Position numbers and translations under genes: made by a program
Assembly: GCA_029287555.1 (NCBI GenBank)
Contig: JARFQX010000603.1
Location: 1 to 8,884 of the forward strand
Length of the DNA: 8,884 nucleotides
Direction of reading: 5' to 3'
Source: Rubripirellula sp.
Lineage (GTDB): Bacteria > Planctomycetota > Planctomycetia > Pirellulales > Pirellulaceae
In this document: piece by piece, positions 1-7,288 of the stretch
How the letters are laid out: each line of letters begins with the position of its first letter
Numbering within the stretch: the stretch's first letter is position 1
Notes under the pieces: model-generated
What the model was told of the DNA's origin: nothing
The model's database searches: none
The model's input: only the letters and a program-made list of their open reading frames with translations

Positions 1-2041
1 AAGCGTCGTACCAAGCGTCCATATTTCGAACGACCCCATTAGCGCGATACTCACTCGGGCTGTGCGGATCGGTGATGAGTCGGTCGAGCAACTCGCGCTC
101 GCGATAGAGGCGACGCCAGATCTGGGCCCAGCCGAGGAAGAAGCGTTGGCCGCCGGTTAGCCCATCGATCACGGGTGCTTCGGCCCCGTCCAGGGAGAGT
201 CGATAGGCTTCGTAGGCAACGCTTAATCCGCCGAGGTCGCCGATGTTCTCTCCCAACGTCAATTCTCCGTTGACGAAGTTCCCCGGGACCGGTTCGTACT
301 GGGCGTATTGCTCGATGAGCCCTTTGGCCCTTCGTTCAAACTCCGTGCGATCTTGCTCGGTCCACCACATCCGCAGATTGCCTTTGCCATCAAATTTGCT
401 TCCTTTGTCATCGAAGCCATGGCTCAGTTCATGACCGATCACGGCTCCGATCGCGCCGTAGTTTGCCGCATCGTCCGCTTCCATGTTGAAGAAGGGCGGC
501 TGCAAAATTGCGGCGGGAAACACGATCTCGTTCATCGTCGGGTTGTAGTAGGCGTTGACAGTTTGCGGCGTCATGTGCCATTCACTTCGGTCAATCGGTC
601 CCCCGAGTTTTTTCAAGTCTCGCTTGGTTTCGAATTCGGCAGATGCGATCAGATTGGTCGCCAGGACCGGCGAGTCAATTGAGAGGTTGGAGTAGTCTTT
701 CCACTTGTCGGGATAACCGATCTTCGTCGTGAACATGGACAACTTATTCAGTGCTTCTTGCTTGGTTCCGTTCCCCATCCAATCACGCGTTTCAATTCGT
801 TCGGCGAAAGCTCGCTTCAAGTTTTCGACCAGTTCCAGCATGCGGGCCTTCGCCTCAGGTCGAAAGTGCTTTTCGACGTAGAGCTGGCCCACCAATTCAC
901 CCAACGCCCCGCTCGTCACTCCAACGCCGCGTTTCCATAGCGGTTCCTGCTCGTCCACACCACGGACTGCCGTACTGTGAAAGTCGAACGCCCGCTTTTC
1001 AATCGGCTCGCTTAAGCTGCTTGCGTACTGGTCGATCACTTGAAAGCGGAGGTAATTCTTAATCGCTTCCAGGTCGGTCTGGCTCATCAACGTCGCCATC
1101 GCCTCGAGATAGCTGGGCTGGCGAACAACGAATTCTGACTGGCCACTGATGCCGCTGTGATCGGCGTAGACACGCCAGTCGAAGCCTTTCAGGGATTCGA
1201 CCAACTCGTCGGTCGACATCTTGTTGTAGGTCTTGATCGGATCGCGGTTTTCCGTCTTCGTCCAGTGGTTTTTGGCAATCTCCGTTTCCATCTCGAAGAT
1301 CTGATCCGCCGCTCGGCTTGCGCCTTGCACGCCCAAGAACGTCAACATGTCAGCGATGTAGACGCGCAATTGCTGACGCAACTGAACAAATCGTTCGTTT
1401 TCGTCATCGACGTAGTACTCGCGGTCAGGAAGCGTCAAGCCAGCTTGGGTGACATACACCGCGTAGTTGGCGCTGTCGCGGGCATCGACGTTGACATAAG
1501 CCGCCAGCGGCGCGTAAACGCCGCTTCGCGACAGTGATCCCATGACGGCAGCCGCATCACGGTGGGTGCGAATCCCTTCGATCAACCGCATGAAGTGCTG
1601 CAACGGTTTCACGCCAGCCGCATTGCGAGTCTCGGTGTCGAGCACCGCCTGGTACAAGTCCCCAACCTTTTGCGCTGCCGAGCCTGTTTCACTCTCTTCC
1701 GCAGCCGCCTCTTCAATCAGGGCGCGGACATGTTCGTCCGCTTCGTCGGCGAGTTTGGTAAAGATCCCGTAGTTTGACTTGTCCGACGGGATTTCGGTCC
1801 TCTCGAGCCACTTCTCGTTGGCGTACTCGTAAAAGTTATCGCCCGGTTTGATTCCCTCACCGAACAGGCTCCGGTCGATTCCCGATTGCTTCGCCGTTGC
1901 CACGGAGGCCTCAGTGGCGTCCCCCGATTTCTCGGTAACCGGTTCCTTGCCAACCGGTTCCTTGGCAGCGGCCCCGGAGACAAAGGCGGACAGCCCTATA
2001 GCGAGAAACGACATCAGATGGATTGGGTAACGATGGATCAC
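1..2041 (-). CDS. M13 family zinc metallopeptidase (neprilysin/PepO-like), C-terminus cut off by window edge
   Basis: Predicted secreted or periplasmic zinc endopeptidase of the M13 family (PepO/neprilysin), which cleaves oligopeptides. Seen, numbering from the GTG at 2041: a probable signal peptide (hydrophobic stretch about residues 9-23 ending in AAA), a charged linker, the N-terminal M13 motif GDNFYEYAN at 67-75, the substrate-binding NAYY at 496-499, the zinc motif HELSH at 537-541, and the third zinc ligand E598 in GENIGDLGG. About 680 codons are present. The reading frame runs off the edge after the conserved NGVVRNMDAWYD block, so only roughly the last 20-40 residues should be missing. 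The first ATG is at 2014. I prefer the in-frame GTG at 2041 because it adds a basic n-region to the signal peptide; a stop lies two codons further upstream. Neither start has a clear ribosome site. The gene stands apart from the upstream sulfatase (355-bp gap), so it is probably transcribed alone. Family assignment is very secure; substrate is unknown. Confidence 0.95.
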   Translation of the reverse strand, partial: MIHRYPIHLMSFLAIGLSAFVSGAAAKEPVGKEPVTEKSGDATEASVATAKQSGIDRSLFGEGIKPGDNFYEYANEKWLERTEIPSDKSNYGIFTKLADEADEHVRALIEEAAAEESETGSAAQKVGDLYQAVLDTETRNAAGVKPLQHFMRLIEGIRTHRDAAAVMGSLSRSGVYAPLAAYVNVDARDSANYAVYVTQAGLTLPDREYYVDDENERFVQLRQQLRVYIADMLTFLGVQGASRAADQIFEMETEIAKNHWTKTENRDPIKTYNKMSTDELVESLKGFDWRVYADHSGISGQSEFVVRQPSYLEAMATLMSQTDLEAIKNYLRFQVIDQYASSLSEPIEKRAFDFHSTAVRGVDEQEPLWKRGVGVTSGALGELVGQLYVEKHFRPEAKARMLELVENLKRAFAERIETRDWMGNGTKQEALNKLSMFTTKIGYPDKWKDYSNLSIDSPVLATNLIASAEFETKRDLKKLGGPIDRSEWHMTPQTVNAYYNPTMNEIVFPAAILQPPFFNMEADDAANYGAIGAVIGHELSHGFDDKGSKFDGKGNLRMWWTEQDRTEFERRAKGLIEQYAQYEPVPGNFVNGELTLGENIGDLGGLSVAYEAYRLSLDGAEAPVIDGLTGGQRFFLGWAQIWRRLYRERELLDRLITDPHSPSEYRANGVVRNMDAWYDA
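1937..1966. repeat. Two tandem 15-bp units within the M13 peptidase linker
   Basis: Two adjacent copies of AACCGGTTCCTTG followed by CC or GC (1937-1951 and 1952-1966), each starting with the palindrome AACCGGTT. On the coding strand they encode the repeated KEPVG/KEPVT piece just after the predicted signal peptide. The unit length is a multiple of three, so copy number can change without breaking the frame; it lies in a non-conserved linker. Confidence 0.85.
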
Positions 2042-2171
2042 GACTTACTAACTCGCAAATTCGGATGGAATGGCTTGCATGGGGGCAGCAGCGGGGCCGC
2101 TCGGATTCGGCAACCCACCTCGGAGTATCGTAAATCTTTTCCAAGAAACTGTTAACGCCAGGATTTCGAAA

Positions 2172-2184
2172 GGTGCCCGACACC
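2172..2184. repeat. REP-like short palindrome
   Basis: GGTG-CCCGA-CACC, preceded by AAA. It resembles short GGTGCC/GGCACC-core palindromes that recur between genes in many bacteria, sometimes mobilised by REP-associated tyrosine transposases. Only one copy is visible here, so its status as a dispersed repeat is inference. Confidence 0.35.
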
Positions 2185-2270
2185 CCTGGAAGCTAAAGAT
2201 GGCTACCAAAAAGCGCAGGCGACGGAGGGACTCAGGGAAAACCGAGAACGGCTGAATATCTTCCTTTCTT

Positions 2271-2333
2271 CCCTGCGTCCCTGCGTCCTCGCGTCCCCGC
2301 GTCTGTCGCCCCGCGTCTGTCGCGTCCCTGCGT
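2271..2333. repeat. Degenerate tandem tract of CKGCGTCC-like units
   Basis: About eight degenerate units of 5-9 bp built around GCGTC (minus strand: GACGC followed by G-rich bases). Within it, a 14-bp unit CCCCGCGTCTGTCG is duplicated exactly in tandem at 2295-2308 and 2309-2322. The strand bias is extreme: C/T plus G on the plus strand with almost no A. It begins about 64 bp past the sulfatase stop and is followed on the plus strand by a T-run (2335-2340). It codes for nothing recognisable. Confidence 0.8.
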
Positions 2334-2396
2334 ATTTTTTCTCTGCAGAATGATGAGAAGATGGCTGGGGACGGGGAGATGACAAACCGGAGCGTG

Positions 2397-3905
2397 CTAC
2401 CGCCACTCGCTCGACCAGTCCTTGGTGTGGAGTCCGCTGCGGATCCTCCATTCTCGTAGCTCGGCCAGCAGTTGTTCCTTGACGTCGGCTGCCGACGGAC
2501 TCGCCCACAGGTTGTCCACCTCGTTGGGGTCGGCCACCAAGTCGAACAATTGGCCATGCGGCTCGTCCAAAAAGTGCACCAATTTGTGCGTCTTGTTTCG
2601 GACCATTGTCATGAACTCACAACCGGTCAGCACGCCGTCGCGTGCTTGTTCACAGTAGACGAAATCACGTCCCGAATAATCCTCGCGGTCGCTAAGCGCC
2701 GGGCTGAGTGACCGGGCTTCCCAGTCTTTGGGGACTGGGATTCCGGCCCAGTCGAGAACCGTTGGCCCCAGGTCCATTTGCTGGATCAACGATTCGATTT
2801 GACGTGGTTGGCCAAAGCGACTTGATTCGCCAACAAGCCCGGGGGACCAGATGATCAGTGGGACGCGCGTGATCTGCTCGTACATCGTCCACTTCTGACT
2901 GTGCCCATGGTCGGTCAAACAGTCCCCGTGATCACTGGTGAAGATCACGATTGAGTCTTCGAGATAGTCATTTCGTTCCAAAGCGTCCAAGATCTCACCT
3001 ACCTTCTGGTCGATCATGGTTACATTGGCAAGGTAGTACGCTCTTTGACGATGTCGCTGCTGTGGTGTGGGATTGAGATCGAGAACCACCGAGTCATGAT
3101 CGATCTCGTAATTGTGCCGGCGCAGCTCTTTCAAGGCGGGCGGCTGATCTTCGAGTTCTTGATCGGTGACCGGCAGGAGCGGTAGTTCTCGATCCAGGTA
3201 CGGCTGAGCGTAACGCGGTACTGGGTCGTAGGGAGGATGTGGGCCGGGGAAACCGATCTGCAGGAATAGCGGGCGCATTTTTGGCTTGGTATCGAGCCAC
3301 CAAGTGGCCATATCGCCGACGAAGAAATCGGGATGAGTCTCTTCGGGAAGCTCCCAATCGAACGCGCCGAGCGCCTGACGATAGTCCTCCCGCTGGCGAT
3401 AGAACTCACGCTGTTGCTTGACCAGCCCGCGAAAGCGAAGGGCCCGATCCCATTCGTCAAAGTAGTAGCGTCCCTCCAGGTAGCGATCTTTGTTCTCAAC
3501 GACGAATCGTTCGTGAAATCCCAATTCGGTTTGGTAGGGCCAAGTGTGCATCTTTCCGATGTTGGCGCAGTAATAGCCCGAGTCATTCAGTCGCTCGATC
3601 CAACTGCGACGCCACGTATCGGCATTTTTGAGGATGCCCGTGGTGTGCGGATAGTAGCCCTTGAAAAGACTGGCCCTGGCTGCGGCGCAGGAGGCCGCCG
3701 TCACGTGGCACTGCGTGAACGAGATCCCCTCACGCACCAAACGGTCCAAGTGAGGCGTGTCGACGTGCGGAAATCCTAACGCCGCGATCGTATCGAATCG
3801 CTGCTGATCGGTGATGATGAAGAAGATGTTCGGACGATCGTCACTGTCGCCCTTCTTCTTTTGAACAAACACCCGCCAAACTCCTCGAAAAAGAACCCCG
3901 GTCAT
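2397..3905 (-). CDS. Sulfatase (formylglycine-dependent, arylsulfatase/choline-sulfatase-like)
   Basis: Sulfate-ester hydrolase of the alkaline-phosphatase-like superfamily, type I sulfatases. Seen, numbering from ATG 3905: PNIFFIITDQQRFDT with metal ligand D33; the catalytic signature C73-A-A-A-R77 followed by ASLFKG, which fits the CxAxR consensus whose cysteine is converted to formylglycine; the second metal motif SDHGD (D325, H326) with K338 downstream; and a typical C-terminal LFDLVADPNEVDNL block. The signature ends in KG instead of the usual TG. No signal peptide is evident, so it may act in the cytoplasm. Length (502 aa) is normal. An in-frame GTG at 3872 has a strong GAGGAG ribosome site 8 bases upstream and would remove 11 non-conserved residues; it may be the true start, since the ATG at 3905 has only a weak site. 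It is divergent from lutA. The modifying enzyme is not in the window. The natural substrate cannot be read from the sequence. Confidence 0.95.
   Translation of the reverse strand: MTGVLFRGVWRVFVQKKKGDSDDRPNIFFIITDQQRFDTIAALGFPHVDTPHLDRLVREGISFTQCHVTAASCAAARASLFKGYYPHTTGILKNADTWRRSWIERLNDSGYYCANIGKMHTWPYQTELGFHERFVVENKDRYLEGRYYFDEWDRALRFRGLVKQQREFYRQREDYRQALGAFDWELPEETHPDFFVGDMATWWLDTKPKMRPLFLQIGFPGPHPPYDPVPRYAQPYLDRELPLLPVTDQELEDQPPALKELRRHNYEIDHDSVVLDLNPTPQQRHRQRAYYLANVTMIDQKVGEILDALERNDYLEDSIVIFTSDHGDCLTDHGHSQKWTMYEQITRVPLIIWSPGLVGESSRFGQPRQIESLIQQMDLGPTVLDWAGIPVPKDWEARSLSPALSDREDYSGRDFVYCEQARDGVLTGCEFMTMVRNKTHKLVHFLDEPHGQLFDLVADPNEVDNLWASPSAADVKEQLLAELREWRIRSGLHTKDWSSEWR
3881..3886 (-). 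promoter_or_regulatory. Strong ribosome binding site inside the 5' end of the sulfatase frame
   Basis: On the minus strand the hexamer GAGGAG ends 8 bases before an in-frame GTG at 3872. The other genes here, apart from csrA, lack Shine-Dalgarno sequences, so this one argues that translation starts at 3872 rather than at the ATG at 3905. Confidence 0.55.
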
Positions 3906-4186
3906 TCTGTCCCAGACGGCAACTCGCCAAGAGGGTACCCCATCGCCCGAGCAGGAGTAACTGCTGTCCCAATTCCCAGCGTCTCTCCTACTCCGGCGTG
4001 TCCTTCCATCCCAAAGCGATTCGACGCGACTGTCCCGATCGCCTTACGCGATCCGGTCAGGGGGGAGACGACGTGGCTGGCAAACCGGCTATACTTCCAT
4101 GGGACTCGAATTCGGTTCGCCAGCCGGGGTCCGCTTCCAAGTTTACCACCATCCGCATATCCACCAGACTCCTCGAATTCAATCGC
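3906..4186. other. Divergent regulatory spacer between sulfatase and lutA
   Basis: The 281 bases should hold the promoters of both the sulfatase and the lut operon. The lutA frame stays open back to an ATG at 3998, but those 63 codons have no family resemblance and LutA proteins normally begin at the ATG at 4187. Visible structure: a 5-bp inverted repeat AGCAG-N6-CTGCT at 3950-3965, a looser GGAGTA/TACTCC pair (3954-3959 and 3989-3994), and a TATACT box at 4090-4095. Confidence 0.5.
4090..4095 (+). promoter_or_regulatory. Candidate -10 box for the lutABC operon
   Basis: TATACT matches the sigma-70 -10 consensus at five of six bases and lies 91 bases before the lutA ATG. No good -35 hexamer is found 16-18 bases upstream, so the promoter may need an activator, or the match may be chance. 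Confidence 0.3.
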
Positions 4187-4972
4187 ATGTCGGTCGCCCT
4201 TTTCGTTCCCTGCTACATCGACCAGTTCTTTCCCGAGATCGCGATCGCCACGCTTGAGTTGTTGGAGAAATTGGGCGTCTCGGTGGAGTACCCCGCCGGC
4301 CAGACCTGCTGTGGGCAGCCGATGGCGAATACGGGCTGCGTCGACGACACGGCTCCGGTGGCCCGTCGATTCGTCGAGATCTTTGCTGACTACGACGCGG
4401 TGATTTGCCCTTCGGGTTCATGCACGGCGATGGTCCGACACCACTATGCCGAGTATTTCGACCCGCAGGATACGGCGTTCCAACACGTCGCCTCCCGCAG
4501 CTTCGAGCTCTGCGAATATCTGCATGATGAACTTCAAGTCGATTCTCTCGATGCCAGTTTTCCGCATCGTGTCTCGCTTCACCAAAGCTGCCACGGGCTG
4601 CGCGAACTGAGGCTTGCGGCATCAAGTGAAACGAGGGTTCCTCGCGTTGACAAAGTTCGTTCGTTGATGGGTCTGGTGAGTGATATTGAGTGGTGCACTC
4701 CGACGCGAAGTGACGAGTGTTGTGGTTTCGGAGGCACGTTTGCGGTCAATGAACCCGAGGTGTCGGCCATGATGGGGCGTGATCGAATTGCCGATCATAT
4801 CGACGCCAGATCCGAGTTCATTGCCTCGGCCGATATGAGTTGCCTGATGCATCTTGACGGGATCATCCGCCGGGAGAAGAAACCGATTCGAGTCATCCAC
4901 GTCGCTCAGATTCTGGCAGGAGGTCCGTTCGCAGAAGGCCAGCGCAGCATCCCCTCGATCGCCCATCCCTGA
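4187..4972 (+). CDS. lutA: L-lactate utilisation protein LutA ((Fe-S)-binding, cysteine-rich CCG domains)
   Basis: First subunit of the cytoplasmic LutABC system, which oxidises L-lactate to pyruvate (established for Bacillus subtilis lutABC; the E. coli homologue is YkgE). Seen in 261 residues: two CCG-type cysteine-rich domains typical of (Fe-S)-binding/heterodisulfide-reductase-like proteins. The first has C9 in VPCYIDQ, C41-C42-G in TCCGQPMANTG, and CPSGSC at 74-79. The second has C135 in SCHGLRE, C178-C179-G in ECCGFGGTF, and C219 in DMSCLMHLDG. The ATG at 4187 was chosen because family members start with a short stretch before VPCY; the open frame upstream to 3998 lacks conservation. 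No clear ribosome site precedes it. lutB follows after 35 bases on the same strand, so the genes are very probably co-transcribed. Function is secure at family level; activity on lactate is inferred from the complete operon. Confidence 0.95.
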   Translation: MSVALFVPCYIDQFFPEIAIATLELLEKLGVSVEYPAGQTCCGQPMANTGCVDDTAPVARRFVEIFADYDAVICPSGSCTAMVRHHYAEYFDPQDTAFQHVASRSFELCEYLHDELQVDSLDASFPHRVSLHQSCHGLRELRLAASSETRVPRVDKVRSLMGLVSDIEWCTPTRSDECCGFGGTFAVNEPEVSAMMGRDRIADHIDARSEFIASADMSCLMHLDGIIRREKKPIRVIHVAQILAGGPFAEGQRSIPSIAHP

Positions 4973-5007
4973 CAATCTGTTTCCCCACACCAAACGGGTC
5001 TTCAAAC

Positions 5008-6408
5008 GTGCACGGTTCGGCAACCAGTTCGGTTTCGCTTCCCATCGTCGATCACCCGACGGCCGCAAAGCCATTTGTGACAAATGATCAACGCTCCCAC
5101 TGGCATGACCAGGCGTTGTGGTTTGTGCGCAGCAAGCGGGACAAACAGGCGTCGGCCGTTCCCGAGTGGGAGTACCTCCGAGAATTGGCGTCCGCGATCA
5201 AGACGCACACGATCGCCAATCTTGACCGCTACCTCGAAGACTTCGAACGAAATGCGCGAGCCCTCGGCGCGACCGTGCATTGGGCGGCCGATGCCGACGA
5301 GCACAATGCGATCGTCTTGGGGATCCTGCGGGACCATCAGAAGTCCCGCATCGTCAAGAGCAAGTCGATGCTGACTGAGGAGTGTGGTCTCAACCACTTC
5401 CTCGAGGAGAATGGAGTCGAGGTCGTCGATACGGATCTCGGGGAACGGATCGTCCAACTTCGAAAAGAGACGCCCAGCCACATTGTGTTGCCGGCGATTC
5501 ACATCAAGAAGGAAGAGGTTGGCGAGACTTTTCACCGTCACCTTGGGACCGATGCCGGTGCGTCCGACCCCAAGTACCTGACCGAGGCGGCCAGACAGCA
5601 TCTGCGTAGCAAGTTTCTTGACGGTGAGATCGGGATTACCGGTGTCAACTTTGCCATCGCCGAAACCGGGGGGCTGGTAGTTTGCACCAATGAGGGCAAC
5701 GCTGACCTGGGAGTGTCACTGCCGCGGGTTCACATCGCCTGCATGGGAATCGAAAAACTTCTACCGAGGTTCCAAGATCTGGCGGTTTTCACGCGGCTGC
5801 TGGCTCGCTCGGCGACCGGTCAACCGATCACCTCGTACACGTCCCATTTTCATGGACCACGCGACCCGGACAGTGAGTTGCACATCGTTCTCGTCGACAA
5901 TGGGCGAACCAGGTTGCGTCAAAGCGATGAGTTCCGCGAAGCCCTCCATTGCATCCGCTGTGGCGCGTGCATGAACACGTGTCCCGTTTACCGCCGTAGC
6001 GGCGGACACAGCTATCGGGCGACCGTCCCAGGCCCGATCGGTTCGGTTCTCTCGCCCACTCGCGAGCCGGATCGCTACAAGAGTTTGCCGTACGCGTGCA
6101 GCCTCTGCGGCTCCTGTACCGACGTGTGTCCGGTCAAGATTCCGCTCCATCACCAACTCTTGGCATGGCGGAAGGAGTTAGTCGGACAGAACCTGCTTCC
6201 CCTCGGGAAACGCTGGTCGATGCGGATGGCTTCCTGGTTGTTTCGTCACCCCTGGATGTTCTCCTCCGCCGGCTATCTGGGACGAATATCGCTTCGCTGG
6301 TTGCCACATTCCTTGACGCATTGTCGATTGAATAAGTGGGCTCTCTCACGCGAGCTGCCGAAGCCACCGCCCGAGAGTTTTCGTCATTGGTACCGCAAGC
6401 ATCGATAG
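5008..6408 (+). CDS. lutB: L-lactate utilisation iron-sulfur protein LutB (LUD domain plus two 4Fe-4S motifs)
   Basis: Central iron-sulfur subunit of the LutABC lactate-oxidation complex (YkgF family). Seen in 466 residues: an N-terminal LUD domain with SKSMLTEECGLN, the stretch VDTDLGERIVQLRKETPSHI, and GVNFAIAETGG at 212-222 followed by TNEGNADLGV; then a ferredoxin-like part with two cluster motifs, C315-x2-C318-x2-C321-x3-C325-P and C364-x2-C367-x2-C370-x3-C374-P, expected to bind two [4Fe-4S] clusters. The C-terminal tail contains SMRMASWLFRHP and related basic/hydrophobic residues, as in other LutB proteins. The start is a GTG at 5008, because no in-frame ATG lies between the lutA stop and the conserved domain; the ribosome site is weak. 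About the first 35 residues are not conserved. It lies 35 bases after lutA and 86 bases before lutC. Length is normal for the family (about 470). Confidence 0.96.
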   Translation: MHGSATSSVSLPIVDHPTAAKPFVTNDQRSHWHDQALWFVRSKRDKQASAVPEWEYLRELASAIKTHTIANLDRYLEDFERNARALGATVHWAADADEHNAIVLGILRDHQKSRIVKSKSMLTEECGLNHFLEENGVEVVDTDLGERIVQLRKETPSHIVLPAIHIKKEEVGETFHRHLGTDAGASDPKYLTEAARQHLRSKFLDGEIGITGVNFAIAETGGLVVCTNEGNADLGVSLPRVHIACMGIEKLLPRFQDLAVFTRLLARSATGQPITSYTSHFHGPRDPDSELHIVLVDNGRTRLRQSDEFREALHCIRCGACMNTCPVYRRSGGHSYRATVPGPIGSVLSPTREPDRYKSLPYACSLCGSCTDVCPVKIPLHHQLLAWRKELVGQNLLPLGKRWSMRMASWLFRHPWMFSSAGYLGRISLRWLPHSLTHCRLNKWALSRELPKPPPESFRHWYRKHR

Positions 6409-6494
6409 GCTCGGCCGGTACGAGCTCTCGCTCGCGACCCCGATCGGCTCTTCTCCCTGGAACAGATTCCGTTTATCGACCACCACAACGCCAA

Positions 6495-7106
6495 ATGAAT
6501 GACCGCACAACCAATACGAGTCGCAAGAAGATACTCGAGCGTTTGCGGTCGCGTAGCATTGGAGACCCGCCGCTTCCCGAAATCGACGCCCACCGTCTGA
6601 CAAGATTCGACGATCCGCTCGCCAAATTTGTCGAGATGCTTCAATTCGTCGGCGGTCAATCGCACCTGGTTGAATCGGAAGGCGAGATCCGGGCGATCCT
6701 GGGGGAGCTACAGCCCTTCTCGACCGCCGAGCAAATTGTCTCGCTTCTGCCTGAGGTTCACGCTGGGAACGTCGATCCGAGCGTGATCGACGATCCCCAC
6801 GACTACGGCTCAGTCGACTGGGTCATTGCAACCGGTGAATTTCCCGTCGCCGAGAACGGGGCGATCTGGGTGGCCGGCCAAAGCCTGCCCGACCGCGTCT
6901 TGCTCTTCATTCCCCAATATCTCGCAATTGTCGTGTCGAGAGGGCGCATCGTCCACAATATGCACGAAGCGTATGCCAGGATCGGCCGTCCACCGAAAGG
7001 TTTTGGAGTCTTCGTGTCGGGACCCAGCAAGACCGCCGACATTGAGCAGAGCCTTGTGCTCGGTGCCCATGGCTGTCGAGCCCTGCAGGTTTTTCTGATG
7101 CCGTAG
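6495..7106 (+). CDS. lutC: L-lactate utilisation protein LutC (LUD domain)
   Basis: Third member of the LutABC system (YkgG family, formerly DUF162). Seen in 203 residues: a basic N-terminal helix (SRKKILERLRSR, 9-20), then the LUD fold with DWVIATGEFPVAENGAIW (108-125), LLFIPQYLAIVV (136-147), and the C-terminal signature SGPSKTADIEQSLVLGAHG (175-193). At 194 there is a cysteine where the family usually has proline (HGP). Start: the frame is open back to 6336, overlapping the end of lutB, but the sequence before the ATG at 6495 is low-complexity and unlike LutC, so 6495 is chosen. The 86-base gap to lutB is wide for an operon but has no terminator. Catalytic role within the complex is not settled for the family; assignment as LutC is secure. 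Confidence 0.94.
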   Translation: MNDRTTNTSRKKILERLRSRSIGDPPLPEIDAHRLTRFDDPLAKFVEMLQFVGGQSHLVESEGEIRAILGELQPFSTAEQIVSLLPEVHAGNVDPSVIDDPHDYGSVDWVIATGEFPVAENGAIWVAGQSLPDRVLLFIPQYLAIVVSRGRIVHNMHEAYARIGRPPKGFGVFVSGPSKTADIEQSLVLGAHGCRALQVFLMP

Positions 7107-7136
7107 GTACGGCGAACGATTCGGCTGCAACTGTAG

Positions 7137-7158
7137 GTCCGCCTGTCCTCAGGCTGAC
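7137..7158. repeat. Short imperfect hairpin after lutC (REP-like or weak terminator)
   Basis: GTC-C-GCCTG-TCCT-CAGGC-T-GAC: a 5-bp core stem with a 4-base loop, extended by three pairs after one mismatch. It lies 30 bases past the lutC stop and before the convergent DUF2203 gene. No T-run follows on either strand, so an intrinsic terminator is doubtful. The rest of the spacer to 7288 holds nothing else recognisable. Confidence 0.4.
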
Positions 7159-7288
7159 AAGTGGCAGCATCGCTGGCTCGAAGAGACACGAGTCTGGGAC
7201 AGACATCGGCAACAGTTGACGCTCCAGCTTTCCTTGAGTGCAAGTCAGATTTGCAATTCGGCGGAAAGGGCCACCGCCTGAGAGCGAA

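Larger units (their letters stand above)
2042..2396. other. Gene-free spacer between sulfatase and M13 peptidase
   Basis: No convincing gene. Short frames here on both strands are low in complexity (for example an arginine-rich 18-codon frame at 2199) or are shadows of the sulfatase end. The spacer contains a REP-like palindrome near 2172-2184 and a CGTCC-type tandem tract at 2271-2333, both listed separately. The promoter of the M13 gene should lie in the left part, but I see no strong sigma-70 boxes there. Confidence 0.6.

Noticed and set aside
2199..2255. Short plus-strand frame starting MATKKRRRRR
   Set aside because: Only 18 codons, arginine-rich, no ribosome site, and inside a probable repeat region.
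2048..2557. 169-codon minus-strand open frame overlapping the sulfatase C-terminus and the tandem tract
   Set aside because: It overlaps the sulfatase in another frame, runs through low-complexity repeat, and its product has no domain; the sulfatase family match decides.
3998..4186. 63-codon upstream extension of lutA
   Set aside because: No similarity to LutA N-termini and atypical composition; the family start matches the ATG at 4187.
5761..6156. 131-codon minus-strand frame inside lutB
   Set aside because: Antisense to the two iron-sulfur motifs of LutB, which are clearly real.
6336..6494. Upstream extension of lutC overlapping lutB
   Set aside because: Overlaps the lutB coding end and is low-complexity; LutC proteins begin near the basic helix after the ATG at 6495.
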